Made by a program: the position numbers and the translations under genes. From assembly GCA_030669585.1 (NCBI GenBank), contig DAOVDI010000003.1:1-59256 (forward strand): DNA of 59,256 nt, given 5' to 3'. Position 1 is the stretch's first letter. The number at the start of each line of letters is the position of its first letter. Under the pieces are notes generated by a model. That model did not search any database. It saw only the letters and a program-made list of their open reading frames with translations, and was not told the origin of the DNA. Below, one piece after another: positions 43,683 to 53,847 of this stretch. The stretch comes from Acidobacteriota bacterium (lineage in GTDB: Bacteria; Acidobacteriota; Aminicenantia; Aminicenantales; Aminicenantaceae).

Positions 43683-46394
43683 CTAAACTACATCTTTTTC
43701 CTTCAGTGCTGCCTGAGCTGCAGCCAACCGTGCGATGGGGATCTGGTATGCGGAGCAACTGACGTAATTGAGTCTGATTTTATTGCAGAAAACAATAGAG
43801 CGGGGATCGCCGCCGTGGACTCCGCAGATTCCGACCTTCAGGTCCGGCCTGGTCTGACGACCTTTTTCTACGGCCCACTTCATCAGCTCCCCGACACCGT
43901 CGATGTCAATAGTCTGAAACGGGTCGTCTTTCCAGATGCCATGTAAGAGATAATGATTAATAAAGGAAGCCCCGTCGTCACGGGAGATTCCGAATGTGGT
44001 CTGCGTCAGGTCATTAGTGCCAAAAGAGAAGAACTCGGCTTCTTTTGCCACATCGGCCGCTGTGATAGCTGCCCTGGGAATCTCGATCATGGTTCCGACC
44101 GTGTAGTCAAGATCGATCCCGGACTGTTCGATCAATTCCCCGGCGACCCTGACAATGATCGCCTTTTGGTCGGCCAGTTCCTCCGCGGATCCGATCAGAG
44201 GGACCATGATCTCGGGCCGGACATTTTGGCCTTCTTTTACAAGCTGACATGCGGCTTCAAAGATGGCCCTTGCCTGCATTTCAATGACCTCCGGATAGGT
44301 GATGCCCAGGCGGCAGCCGCGGTGTCCCAGCATCGGGTTAAACTCTGAAAGAGTGTTGACCCGTTCAAGGAGCTGTACAAGTTCCTGAGTCTTCTTTTTA
44401 TCTTCTTTTCCGGAGGCTTTCAGCGTGGCGATCTCGACCATCAGATCTTCTTTTTTGGGCAGGAACTCGTGAAGAGGCGGATCGAGAGTCCGGATAGTCA
44501 CAGGATTACCTTTCATAGCCTTGAACAGCTCATAAAAATCCTTTCTCTGGAAGGGCAGAAGCTTGCCTATATTGTCCCTGCGTTCTTCTTCGGTTTCAGC
44601 GAGGATCATGGCCTTTATAAAAGGAAGTCGCTCATTATCAAAAAACATATGCTCTGTGCGGGTCAGACCGATTCCCTCTGCGCCGAATGCAAAGGCTATC
44701 TGAGCATCTTCAGGAGTATCGGCATTGGCCCGGACATTCAATTCTCTGAAACCGTCTGCCCAGGAAAGCAATTTGCTGAAATTCAAATAAAGCTCGGATT
44801 CCTCAGGTTTGATATCGCCTTTGACGACCTGGATGATCACTGAAGGTCTTGTCTTGATTTCGCCCTTAAGGACTTCACCACTGGTACCGTCGATGGAGAT
44901 CCATTCTCCTTCTTTGATCTTTTGACCGCCGGCTGTAAAGGACTTTTCTTTCTCATTCAGGACAAGCGCTTCGCAGCCTACAATAGCGGGTTTGCCCATC
45001 TGCCGTCCGACAACTGCGGCATGCGACGTCATACCCCCTGTTGCCGTCAGGAGACCTTGAGAGGCGCTCATGCCGTGGATGTCATCAGGAGAAGTTTCGT
45101 CCCTGACAAGGATGATTTTCTTGCCGTCTTTTTTCCAGTCCACTGCATCGTTCGCTGTAAATACGACCTGTCCGGCGGCAGCCCCTGGAGAAGCAGCCAG
45201 TCCTTTTGCAATCTTGTCATGAGTGGCTTTTTCTTTGACATCAAAGACCGGGTGGAGCAGTTGGTTAAGAGAATCGGGCTCTACCAGCATTATGGCTCTC
45301 TCTTTGGAGATCAGTCCTTCCTCCACAAGGTCGACAGCGATTTTAACGGCCGCCTGCCCTGTTCTTTTTCCGCTCCGCGTCTGAAGCATATAGAGTTTGT
45401 CCTCCTGGATTGTGAATTCAAAATCCTGAATATCCTTATAGTGGTTCTCCAACTGGGTTGTGATGTCCTTCAATTCCTGGAATATCCGCGGCATCTCCTC
45501 CTCTAAATTTTCTATAGGGGAGGGTGTCCGGATCCCGGCGACCACGTCTTCGCCCTGGGCATTGACCAGATATTCGCCGTAAAGTTTTTTGCGGCCGTTG
45601 GCCGGATCGCGTGTAAAACCAACACCTGTCGCGGATGTCTCTCCGAAATTGCCGAATATCATCAACTGGACATTGACGGCTGTTCCCAGGTCATTAGGAA
45701 GATGGTTTAACCGTCTGTATGTTATGGCTCTCGGTGTGTTCCAGGAGCTGAATACGGCTGATACTGCCAGGAAGAGCTGTTCCCGCACATCCTGAGGAAA
45801 ATCTTTTCCGGTTCCTTTCTGGACCAGGGCTCTGTATTCACTGATGACTTTTTCCATGTGCTTTTCGGTCAGATCATAGTCGTTGACCACACCGGCATGG
45901 TCTTTAATGGTTTTTAGAATTGTTTCAAATTCTTTTTTGGAGACGTCAAGGACAACATCACCGAACATATGGATCAACCGGCGGTAGCAATCCAGTGCGA
46001 ATCGCCTAACACCGCTTTTTTTTGCCAGACTTTCCACGGTTGTGTCGTTCAGGCCAAGGTTTAAGATCGTGTCCATCATTCCTGGCATTGAAAACTTGGC
46101 TCCTGACCGGACGGAAACGAGGAGTGGATTTTCCTTGTCGCCGAATTTTTGTCCGGCGGCGTTTTCCAATTTGGAAAGATTTTCAAGGATCTCCTTCTGA
46201 ATATCTTCGGAAATTGTATTTCCGGAAGAGGTATATAGATTGCAGGCATCAGTGGAAACCGTAAAACCCGGAGGAACTGGAATACCGATACCAGACATCT
46301 CGGCGAGGTTGGCGCCTTTGCCTCCAAGTAGATCTCTCATATCCTTGTTGCCTTCAACGTCATTTCTGCTGAAAAAGTAGACATATTTTTTCAC
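43683..46394 (-). CDS. ppdK: Pyruvate, phosphate dikinase
   Basis: PPDK interconverts pyruvate, ATP and phosphate with PEP, AMP and pyrophosphate. The 903-residue protein has the N-terminal ATP-grasp (LLGGKGANLAEMSGIGIPVP), the central phospho-His motif GGMTSHAAVVGRQMGKPAIV and the C-terminal PEP domain (GAEGIGLTRTEHMF, SFGTNDLTQTTFGISRDD, GICGVHGGDP). The start is GTG at 46394, set by AGGAG 7 bp upstream. A promoter lies at 46435-46463. In anaerobes it often supports reversible glycolysis. Confidence 0.97.
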   Translation of the reverse strand: MKKYVYFFSRNDVEGNKDMRDLLGGKGANLAEMSGIGIPVPPGFTVSTDACNLYTSSGNTISEDIQKEILENLSKLENAAGQKFGDKENPLLVSVRSGAKFSMPGMMDTILNLGLNDTTVESLAKKSGVRRFALDCYRRLIHMFGDVVLDVSKKEFETILKTIKDHAGVVNDYDLTEKHMEKVISEYRALVQKGTGKDFPQDVREQLFLAVSAVFSSWNTPRAITYRRLNHLPNDLGTAVNVQLMIFGNFGETSATGVGFTRDPANGRKKLYGEYLVNAQGEDVVAGIRTPSPIENLEEEMPRIFQELKDITTQLENHYKDIQDFEFTIQEDKLYMLQTRSGKRTGQAAVKIAVDLVEEGLISKERAIMLVEPDSLNQLLHPVFDVKEKATHDKIAKGLAASPGAAAGQVVFTANDAVDWKKDGKKIILVRDETSPDDIHGMSASQGLLTATGGMTSHAAVVGRQMGKPAIVGCEALVLNEKEKSFTAGGQKIKEGEWISIDGTSGEVLKGEIKTRPSVIIQVVKGDIKPEESELYLNFSKLLSWADGFRELNVRANADTPEDAQIAFAFGAEGIGLTRTEHMFFDNERLPFIKAMILAETEEERRDNIGKLLPFQRKDFYELFKAMKGNPVTIRTLDPPLHEFLPKKEDLMVEIATLKASGKEDKKKTQELVQLLERVNTLSEFNPMLGHRGCRLGITYPEVIEMQARAIFEAACQLVKEGQNVRPEIMVPLIGSAEELADQKAIIVRVAGELIEQSGIDLDYTVGTMIEIPRAAITAADVAKEAEFFSFGTNDLTQTTFGISRDDGASFINHYLLHGIWKDDPFQTIDIDGVGELMKWAVEKGRQTRPDLKVGICGVHGGDPRSIVFCNKIRLNYVSCSAYQIPIARLAAAQAALKEKDVV

Positions 46395-46434
46395 GTTTCA
46401 ACTCCTACTGTGAATTCCAAATTTGTAAGCAAGA

Positions 46435-46463
46435 AATATACACTCAACAAGGGGAAAATTCAA
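46435..46463 (-). promoter_or_regulatory. Sigma-70-like promoter for ppdK
   Basis: Minus-strand TTGAAT (46458-46463), 17 bp, TATATT (46435-46440), followed by an AGGAG ribosome binding site at 46402-46406 and the GTG start at 46394. It faces away from the promoter at 46552-46581. Confidence 0.6.
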
Positions 46464-46551
46464 TAGAAGAGAGGGAATCGTGCCAAGTTTTCTCCGTTGC
46501 CTTATTACAGCTTTGTCCCTCCTACATCAATTATGGTGGGCAAATCTTTTA

Positions 46552-46581
46552 TTGACTGGATATGTTTCTTCACTGTAATAT
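46552..46581 (+). promoter_or_regulatory. Candidate promoter for the transglutaminase/LamG pair
   Basis: TTGACT (46552-46557), 18 bp, TAATAT (46576-46581), so transcription would start near 46588. The upstream in-frame ATG at 46562 lies inside the promoter, which favours the ATG at 46619. AGGAGG at 46591-46596 is rather far (about 22 bp) from that ATG. Confidence 0.5.
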
Positions 46582-46618
46582 TTTCACAAGAGGAGGTAAG
46601 AGAGCGAAAATACAACAA

Positions 46619-48772
46619 ATGAGTAAAAATCAAAATAAACCTAAAAAACATATTACTGTCTTCATATTCGTATTGGTTCTCGTTTTTTATTTAATTTCGT
46701 TTGCAGCATCACATTCAGCAGAAGAAATAGTAATTGAGTGGGGAGGGAAAGCGGAAATAACTTACGAGACAGGATTCATGAATATGCTGATGAAAAAACC
46801 TGCCGGCGGAATTTCACTTTTTAATATGGAGCTTGTCGAGAATGATGCGCCGGGAGCAGGTTTGAGCGAAAAAGAAACGAGTACGGATATCATTTGGGGA
46901 AAGTATTACGGAAGAAAAAAATTTCAGCTAAATGATCATCGGACTAATAAAGCCTGGCTGGTGATCTTTACAGTTCATCAGGGTAAATACCCGCTGAAAT
47001 TCAGTGTAAATGGGCATGAAAGCCAGGTTGACAACTGGGATTTAAAGAAAAACAGAGAGGTTTACCGCTGGACAGAGTTTCCTGCAAAGTGGCTTAAAAA
47101 AGGCAATAACATTGTGGAATTCTACTGCCCCCGGGCAAAAAATAGCGAAGAAGGCTGGGAACTTTATATCGCACGCGCAGATGAATTCGAAAATGGAGGC
47201 GGAAATCCGCAAGATGTGGGAATAACTTCATTTAAATCCTTTGATGGAGGAAAAAACTGGAAGCAGAGCCCTTTTGGACCTGACAGAAAGACAAAAGCTG
47301 AATATACAGTGAGATTGAGTTTGGACCGTTATGTAAAAAAGGGATGGCTGGCAACTCCGGTGATCGATCTATGGCGAGGGGAAGCAGCTGATTTTATTGT
47401 TCCGCTTTCTGAAATTAAGAGTGTTGAAATAACTATCAATACAGATGTTCCTCGGGGAGCGGCTGTCAAATATTATCTTAAAAAAGGCTCGGAAATGAGT
47501 CCTCACGGCGGTGATTGGGAAGATTATACATATATTGGGGCTGGAAGTACGCTGTTCTATTGTTTGAAAGGAAGCGACTTGCGCCGAAGATATATCCAGA
47601 TAAAAGCCGAGCTGTCGACCGGTGATCCGTTAAAAAGTCCGGTCGTCAAAGTTGTGAAAATAAAGGCAAATCTCCTGCGGCGGGTTCCCCGGCATAAAAA
47701 TATAGTTGTTGTGAGCGCAGAGAATCCGGTTATAAAATATTCCTCAATAAATTGGGAATGGGAGAAATGGGACAGGCCTGAATTCCGGGAATTACGGGAT
47801 AGAGAAACGCTTGATGAGGTGATCGCCGGATGCAGGACCGAATTTGAGGCGCAGGTGAAGCTTTTGGATTACGCGGCCAAACGTTGGCGGAATGCATCTC
47901 CTGTTCCCGGGTTTCCCGGTATGGATGCACTTTCGATCTTAAAACGCCTGGATAATATGGGAGCAGGCGGATATTGCCTTACTTTAAATAACACACTGGG
48001 CGGTATGTGTCTGGCTTATGGATGGCAGGCAAGGCATGTGAATGTTGTCGCACATGAGGTAATTGAAGTGTGGAATGATGATTATGGAAAATGGATATTT
48101 ATGGACGCTGATTATATGAATAATTATAATTACGACAGCCAGACCGCAGAGCCGCAAAATCTGCTGGAACTTCACCGGAAATATATTGATGTTTATTTCC
48201 CCGGCCGGCCGATCGACTGGATGAAAGACATGATCTCTGCTTATCCGGAACTGCCTAAAGATCTGCCGGTTTGCAATGGTTCTTTAACCCATCACAAAGG
48301 CATCAAGCTGACCGGTTTTTTACAGGCAGCTTTTATGCGCATGATCCCCAGAAATAACTGGTATGAAAAACCGTTTCCCCGGCCACTTAATCATGGTACA
48401 TCCTGGTGGCCGTGGAACGGATATATCAACTGGTACGATGAGAGAACCCCGCCAAAAAGACAGTACTCCTGGCACACGGATAGGCCACAGGATATGTGGC
48501 CGGATCTGAATCTGGTTCATGTCGATGCGACCACAGGTTTTGGAAATGACCGCATTTTTTTACGATTCGAGACATATACGCCAAATTTCAGCTATTTTGA
48601 GATCGATCTGGATGACGCCAAATGGAGAAAGATCGGAGGTGATCGATATTCCTGGCTGCTTGTTCCGGGGAAAAACAGGCTTCGGGTCAGGTCTGTAAAT
48701 AAGCTTGGCGCAAAGGGCAAACCATCTTGCTTTGTTATAAATCATGGGAATGCGCCTCTAGGGAAATACTGA
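46619..48772 (+). CDS. Secreted transglutaminase-fold protein
   Basis: The protein (717 residues from this start) has a signal peptide or anchor (about 12-30). Beta-sandwich regions (about 35-390) include a galactose-binding-like part (AWLVIFTVHQGKYPLKFSVN). The transglutaminase-like domain is at about 420-560: Cys in GAGGYCLTLNN, His in VVAHEVIEVWND and Asp in WIFMDADY form the expected triad. A C-terminal beta domain follows. Members may be transamidases or peptidases; the target is unknown. It is 22 bp upstream of the LamG gene. The pair looks richer in A and T than the neighbouring housekeeping genes, which may indicate acquisition. Confidence 0.8.
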   Translation: MSKNQNKPKKHITVFIFVLVLVFYLISFAASHSAEEIVIEWGGKAEITYETGFMNMLMKKPAGGISLFNMELVENDAPGAGLSEKETSTDIIWGKYYGRKKFQLNDHRTNKAWLVIFTVHQGKYPLKFSVNGHESQVDNWDLKKNREVYRWTEFPAKWLKKGNNIVEFYCPRAKNSEEGWELYIARADEFENGGGNPQDVGITSFKSFDGGKNWKQSPFGPDRKTKAEYTVRLSLDRYVKKGWLATPVIDLWRGEAADFIVPLSEIKSVEITINTDVPRGAAVKYYLKKGSEMSPHGGDWEDYTYIGAGSTLFYCLKGSDLRRRYIQIKAELSTGDPLKSPVVKVVKIKANLLRRVPRHKNIVVVSAENPVIKYSSINWEWEKWDRPEFRELRDRETLDEVIAGCRTEFEAQVKLLDYAAKRWRNASPVPGFPGMDALSILKRLDNMGAGGYCLTLNNTLGGMCLAYGWQARHVNVVAHEVIEVWNDDYGKWIFMDADYMNNYNYDSQTAEPQNLLELHRKYIDVYFPGRPIDWMKDMISAYPELPKDLPVCNGSLTHHKGIKLTGFLQAAFMRMIPRNNWYEKPFPRPLNHGTSWWPWNGYINWYDERTPPKRQYSWHTDRPQDMWPDLNLVHVDATTGFGNDRIFLRFETYTPNFSYFEIDLDDAKWRKIGGDRYSWLLVPGKNRLRVRSVNKLGAKGKPSCFVINHGNAPLGKY

Positions 48773-48794
48773 AATTACATATAGATAGAAAAAC

Positions 48795-51700
48795 ATGAGA
48801 AGACATCTCGTTATTTTTTTGTCATTGCTTTTTGTGCTGTCTGCTCATCCACAAGATTCCAAAAAGGACTTTTCAGGAGAAACGCTCCATCTCGCTTTTG
48901 AAACAGAATCAGATATTCTTTCGGATTTTCTTTCATCTGCAAATATTTACAGGTATGCAAAGCCGGGAGAGATACTTGAGAATTCACTAAAAAGAAGAAA
49001 ACTTGAACTCACAGATGGAAAATTTGGAAAGGCTCTTCACATAAAACATGGCTGGTCTGTTACACGGGGAACAGCCAATGAGTCAGGAATAGATCTCGAC
49101 CTGATAGTAGCAACGATGTGGGGAGACTGGCGGACAAAGCCCCATTATTGGGGAGCCGGGAAATTTTATGGTGATAGAGGCTCCATCGCATTCTGGGTAA
49201 AGACCTCCGAGTTAAATCCGGGGATTGTTTTTATTCAGAGCAGTATTGCCTGGGGAAGAAAGGAAAAAGATCTGTTAAGAATCGACCTGGATGAAAATGG
49301 GAAACTAAGCGCCTCAATAAGGGATATTTTCTACCGGTATCATCAGATCAAGTCAAAAAAAGCTGTGTGGAAAAATAATGAATGGCAGCATATCGTTGTG
49401 GTTTATGACAAAGCGTATGGTCTGAAACTGTATTTTGATGGAAGCCTCATTGCGTCAAACTGGGGGAAAGACAGTTGGTGGCAGACGCCTCTTCCGGGTC
49501 TTTTCTCTCCATTTTTGCCTGAGTCTTGCTACGATGAAATTTTCTTTTTCGATTATTCTCTGAACGACGATGAGATAACATCGCTTTATACTTCAAATTC
49601 GCCGCCACAAAAAAGGGAGAAAAAAGCTGTCCTGGATAATCCAGCAAGAGAACGGCTGCTTTCCTCTTACGGGAATATTAACAAACTGGAGCTTCCGGTC
49701 TTGATAGCTGACAAAGATGTATTGTCTATGAAACAGACGGAAATTACTGACTGCCACGATGAAAAAATTCCCGCCTGGTGGGTAATGGATGGGAGATATG
49801 AGCTTGCCTGGCCCCATCCTTATATGTTGTTCACCTTTATTCTCGGAGATGTCGATTTTCATGGTGATAAAGTGAACATTGATCTTAAACAGGGAGAAAC
49901 AGCCAATTACATTTCACTTGAAGGAGTTCTGGACGGAATAGAGGTGTTCTCAGGAGAGAAAAGAGAAATAAATAATAAGAATAAGATTATTGATTTACAG
50001 AATTATCCGTATTTCTTTTACTCCACAAAATTAAATATGGGAAACAACACCTCGCTTCATTTCCCATTGGTCAGCGGATATGGAACTCCGCCTGGTCTAA
50101 TTGACAAAGGTAGTTTGAAATTTCCCCTGAGCGGTAAAATGAGGCTGCATGAAGTTCAACTCTGGAATGTTACAACAAAAAAAGAAGGAGCCGCAGCAGA
50201 TATTGTCTGGCGGTTACCTTATCAGGAAAATTTATCAGCTCTTGATATAAGATACCTTGATGCTTTCTTGAAACTAAAAGGCTCACAGGACAGGACCTTG
50301 TTTGCGAGTTCAAATATTTCAGGGAAAACAGATCCGGCTTTTATTGATCTGGCTCCGCTGCAGCCGTTCCATTTATTCAGCCCTGACATGAATCCGGATC
50401 TAGCTGTTGATAAGATTGGATTAAAAATTTATGTAATCCCTGATGAAAATTCAGATGTTTTGTGGGTTAAATTGAGAGATCCGGCAAATCCATCAAGAAT
50501 ATGGGCTCAGACAGTTATTCGCACTGAATTTAAACAACTTAATAAACCTCAAAAGATAGAAATAGAATTAGACCCGGTGGATATAATGCTTGCAAGCGAG
50601 GACAGGTTATGGGTTGAGCTTATGTTCGCAAATAATAAAAAAATTGCGGCAGCAGCCAATATGGCGCCGGAAATCAAACTTGTGTTGAGCAAAGATAGAG
50701 AAAAATCTCTTTCAGATTATGCCTTTAATGAAATGATTCCGGCAAGGATGCAGTACATAAAGGAATATAACTATCAACCCTGGTTATTTACCGGTGAACA
50801 GAGAAGCAAAAAAAGCTGGGCTTTCTTTGGCGGAAGCGTATCTACGAAAATTAGCCACATTACCTCTCAAAGTGAGAGTATGAATTTCTGGAGCAATTTC
50901 GGAGGGCCTTATGATATGTGGTATCCGCCTGATGCCGTATTAAGGCATGATCCGGATAATGAGATTGCCGCTATATACAAACGGATTACCGGAGAAAGAG
51001 GTTATATTTATGGCGGGGACTTTAAGAGTACATTTAATCAATATGATAGATTGGAGCTTTCGGAAAATATTCCTTTTAATGCGCCGTCCTGGGCAGTTTG
51101 GGAAAGAGAAATGTATAAAAAGCAGCTTCGGACAATCCACTGGATAGCGGGCATGCAGAGGAAAGACGGTTTCTTCTGGGGCGGTTCCAATGATGATGTG
51201 TTTATACCGCTTGGCTATGCCGGTATTCCATTTATGGGAGATGAGATCTCAAGAAAAGCTTTTTTAAAACTTTATGACGGTCTTGAAGAATTAGGTATTT
51301 ACAAAGACGGATACTGTGATATCTGGCCCATTGATTATCTTCATATCACTGATTTCCTCACCAGCAGAGGACTAATGATTCCCTATGCGCTTGGAGATCC
51401 TTATGTGTTGGAAAGAGAGATGATCACAGGCAGGGTCTATAAAGATATTATGGATAGAAACAATAAGGAAAGGGCAGAGAAAGGACTTCCGCCTTTTGAG
51501 TTAAAAAACAAATCACGCATAAAAGAACCAAAACTATGGGGAGAAAAACTGGTTCAGGACTATGAGCTGACACAGGTCTACTGGTACTGGGGAAAATCCC
51601 CGGAACCAGAGCCGCATCATATCGATGACCAAAATGAAATTGCCCGTGAGATGATGAATGTTGCGAATAAATATGACAGAACAGAAGAGTATGAATGGAC

Positions 51701-52451
51701 AAAAGCGATGAGGCACACCGATAAACAGGGAGCCGCACCTGGAAGGCAGCAGCTCATTACTGCTGCTCTGGGGGGCAGACTTCAGGGGCGCATAGAACCT
51801 CACCCACACTCAATAGCAGCAAGTTGGGATAATTCTGACCCTGATATTGCGCGTCTTGTATCTTATGCTGACAAAAAAACCGCAAAGGTAAACCTTTATA
51901 ATTTCAAATCAGAGCCGCAGGAGATCACTATGAGATTATGGCGGATTACAAAGGGTGAATATTTACTGCAAGTCGGCAGAGATTCTGATAATGACGGGGA
52001 AATAGATTCAAAGAAGGATATTTTGAGAAGAGAGAAAATAGAGCTGCGTAGATTTTCGACCATAAAACTAACCTTACCTTCGAAAAAGAATATCGCTGTT
52101 CAACTCAAGCTTTTGAAAAAAATAAAACAGCCGGCCAATATGCCTGATCTAGCGATCCATCCGAAAAGGGATATAAAACAGGAGGGAGATACACTGATCG
52201 TAAAAGTCCATAATATCGGAGATGGTGTCGCTAGAAATATTAGAATTGAATTATTAGAAAGAAATGGGAAAGTAATAGCGGAAAGTATTATTCCAGAGAT
52301 CAAGGCTCCGGTAGACCTTGTGCCTAAAACTAGATCCGTCGAATTTGATACAGCAGGTAAAAAATGGCATAAGATCATGATCGACAGGGGAAACAAGATA
52401 GAGGAGATTTTTGAAGGGAATAATAAAGCGATTAATGCCTTTGTAATTTAA
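48795..52451 (+). CDS. Large secreted protein with LamG-like and CARDB-like domains
   Basis: The 1218-residue protein has a signal peptide (about 1-20) and an N-terminal concanavalin-A/LamG-like domain (about 60-270; HGWSVTRG, GSIAFWVKTS, WQHIVVVYDKAYGLKLYFDG). A long middle region (about 300-1060) includes aromatic-rich helical stretches (WIAGMQRKDGFFWGGSNDD, YCDIWPIDYLHITDFL) that recall alpha/alpha-barrel carbohydrate enzymes, though I cannot name a family. The C-terminal CARDB-like beta domain is at about 1110-1218 (VKVHNIGDGVARNIRIELLE). The domain set suggests binding and perhaps degradation of an extracellular glycan. It is probably co-transcribed with the transglutaminase gene. Confidence 0.75.
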   Translation: MRRHLVIFLSLLFVLSAHPQDSKKDFSGETLHLAFETESDILSDFLSSANIYRYAKPGEILENSLKRRKLELTDGKFGKALHIKHGWSVTRGTANESGIDLDLIVATMWGDWRTKPHYWGAGKFYGDRGSIAFWVKTSELNPGIVFIQSSIAWGRKEKDLLRIDLDENGKLSASIRDIFYRYHQIKSKKAVWKNNEWQHIVVVYDKAYGLKLYFDGSLIASNWGKDSWWQTPLPGLFSPFLPESCYDEIFFFDYSLNDDEITSLYTSNSPPQKREKKAVLDNPARERLLSSYGNINKLELPVLIADKDVLSMKQTEITDCHDEKIPAWWVMDGRYELAWPHPYMLFTFILGDVDFHGDKVNIDLKQGETANYISLEGVLDGIEVFSGEKREINNKNKIIDLQNYPYFFYSTKLNMGNNTSLHFPLVSGYGTPPGLIDKGSLKFPLSGKMRLHEVQLWNVTTKKEGAAADIVWRLPYQENLSALDIRYLDAFLKLKGSQDRTLFASSNISGKTDPAFIDLAPLQPFHLFSPDMNPDLAVDKIGLKIYVIPDENSDVLWVKLRDPANPSRIWAQTVIRTEFKQLNKPQKIEIELDPVDIMLASEDRLWVELMFANNKKIAAAANMAPEIKLVLSKDREKSLSDYAFNEMIPARMQYIKEYNYQPWLFTGEQRSKKSWAFFGGSVSTKISHITSQSESMNFWSNFGGPYDMWYPPDAVLRHDPDNEIAAIYKRITGERGYIYGGDFKSTFNQYDRLELSENIPFNAPSWAVWEREMYKKQLRTIHWIAGMQRKDGFFWGGSNDDVFIPLGYAGIPFMGDEISRKAFLKLYDGLEELGIYKDGYCDIWPIDYLHITDFLTSRGLMIPYALGDPYVLEREMITGRVYKDIMDRNNKERAEKGLPPFELKNKSRIKEPKLWGEKLVQDYELTQVYWYWGKSPEPEPHHIDDQNEIAREMMNVANKYDRTEEYEWTKAMRHTDKQGAAPGRQQLITAALGGRLQGRIEPHPHSIAASWDNSDPDIARLVSYADKKTAKVNLYNFKSEPQEITMRLWRITKGEYLLQVGRDSDNDGEIDSKKDILRREKIELRRFSTIKLTLPSKKNIAVQLKLLKKIKQPANMPDLAIHPKRDIKQEGDTLIVKVHNIGDGVARNIRIELLERNGKVIAESIIPEIKAPVDLVPKTRSVEFDTAGKKWHKIMIDRGNKIEEIFEGNNKAINAFVI

Positions 52452-52487
52452 ATTTTTGTAGGATATTTATGGATTATCCGCCTGCGA

Positions 52488-53684
52488 TCAGTCGAATAGA
52501 GATTGATATTTTTTCAGCCCGGCCCTGAGGACCTTCAGGGCCCGGATAAGATCCTCTTCTTTCAGCACATAAGCGATCCGGATCTCATTAAGGCCTTTAC
52601 CCGGAGTGGCATAAAAACCCTGTGCAGGTGCAACCATGACCGTTTCATTATCCATCTGAAAATCCGTCAGCATCCACTGGGCAAAGTGCTCAGCGTTTTT
52701 GATGGGAAGTTTTACGACTATATAGAATGCGCCCCCTGGCTTAAACATGATGATGCCGGGAATATCCTTTAGGCCGTTAAACAGAATATCACGCCGTTTC
52801 TGGTACTCTTCCCTTACGGGCTTAAAATAGTCTTTTTTCATCCGGTAGGCGGCCAGCGCTCCCATCTGTTCCAGGGTGGGAGGGCACAGTCTTGCCTGCG
52901 CAAATTTCAGCGCCGCCTGGTAAAGGTCCTCGTTCCTGGTAATGATCGCTCCGATCCTGGCTCCGCAGCAGCTGAACCGTTTGGATATGCTGTCAGCTAC
53001 GATAACTCTGTCCGAAACGTCACTGTATTCAAGCACGCTGATGTGCCTGGCGCCGTCATAAACAAATTCTTTATACACTTCGTCAGAGATCAGAAACAGG
53101 TCGTGTTTTTTAACCAGGCCGATAATCGTTTCTATCTCTTCCTGCGTATAGACCGATCCTGTAGGATTGTTCGGCGAACAAAGAAGAAATGCCCTGGTTT
53201 TAGGCGTGATCTTTGATTCTATCTGTTCCACAGGAGGAAGGCGAAAGCCATCTTCAACTCTCAGGGTTAGGGGGATAAGATTGACATCGGCGAATGTAGC
53301 AAAGCCGTTGTAGTTGGTATAAAACGGCTCGGGAACGATGATCTCCCCTCCTGGGTCGGATACGATACTGAATGCAAAATGGAGGGCTTCTGAACCTCCG
53401 ACAGTGATAATGATATTGTCGGCGTTCAGAGAAATATTATAATCAGAATAATAATCGGCAACAGCCTGCCTCAGTTCAAGAAAACCCTGAGCTGGACCGT
53501 AACTAAGTACTTTCTCATCAAAGTTTTTCATAGCGTCCCAGACGTGCTGAGGCGTGGGAATGTCCGGCTGGCCGATATTAATAAAGTAAACTTTGATTCC
53601 CCTGGCGATCGCACTGTCGGCAAAAGGCTTCAGTTTCCGGATAGGGGATGCCTGGATCTCGATCCCTCTCTTTGAGATGTTCAT
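52488..53684 (-). CDS. Pyridoxal-phosphate aminotransferase, class I/II
   Basis: The 398-residue fold-type I enzyme has YFINIGQPDIPTPQHVWDAM, VGGSEALHFAFS, LLCSPNNPTGSVYTQEEIE, LISDEVYKEFVYDG and the PLP-binding lysine in ADSISKRFSCCGARIG. The family includes aspartate, alanine and aromatic aminotransferases; the amino acid cannot be assigned. It converges with the LamG gene (36 bp) and is followed upstream by the repeat-rich stretch 53685-54411. Confidence 0.92.
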   Translation of the reverse strand: MNISKRGIEIQASPIRKLKPFADSAIARGIKVYFINIGQPDIPTPQHVWDAMKNFDEKVLSYGPAQGFLELRQAVADYYSDYNISLNADNIIITVGGSEALHFAFSIVSDPGGEIIVPEPFYTNYNGFATFADVNLIPLTLRVEDGFRLPPVEQIESKITPKTRAFLLCSPNNPTGSVYTQEEIETIIGLVKKHDLFLISDEVYKEFVYDGARHISVLEYSDVSDRVIVADSISKRFSCCGARIGAIITRNEDLYQAALKFAQARLCPPTLEQMGALAAYRMKKDYFKPVREEYQKRRDILFNGLKDIPGIIMFKPGGAFYIVVKLPIKNAEHFAQWMLTDFQMDNETVMVAPAQGFYATPGKGLNEIRIAYVLKEEDLIRALKVLRAGLKKYQSLFD

Positions 53685-53847
53685 GATGCAATTATGTCAA
53701 ATAAACAACGGACCTGTCAATTTCCCTGCTTTATTTATAAAAACTGCCGATTCCCATATTTGTCTTGGATGGTCATAGCTTTCAATAAAGGATTTTACCA
53801 GGGATAAATTGAGTGCTGAATATCATAGATCGTCAATAAAAAAAATC

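Noticed and set aside
46480..46490. Possible sigma-54 promoter (TGGCACG on the minus strand) upstream of ppdK
   Set aside because: No TTGC element follows at the -12 position, so only half of the signal is present.
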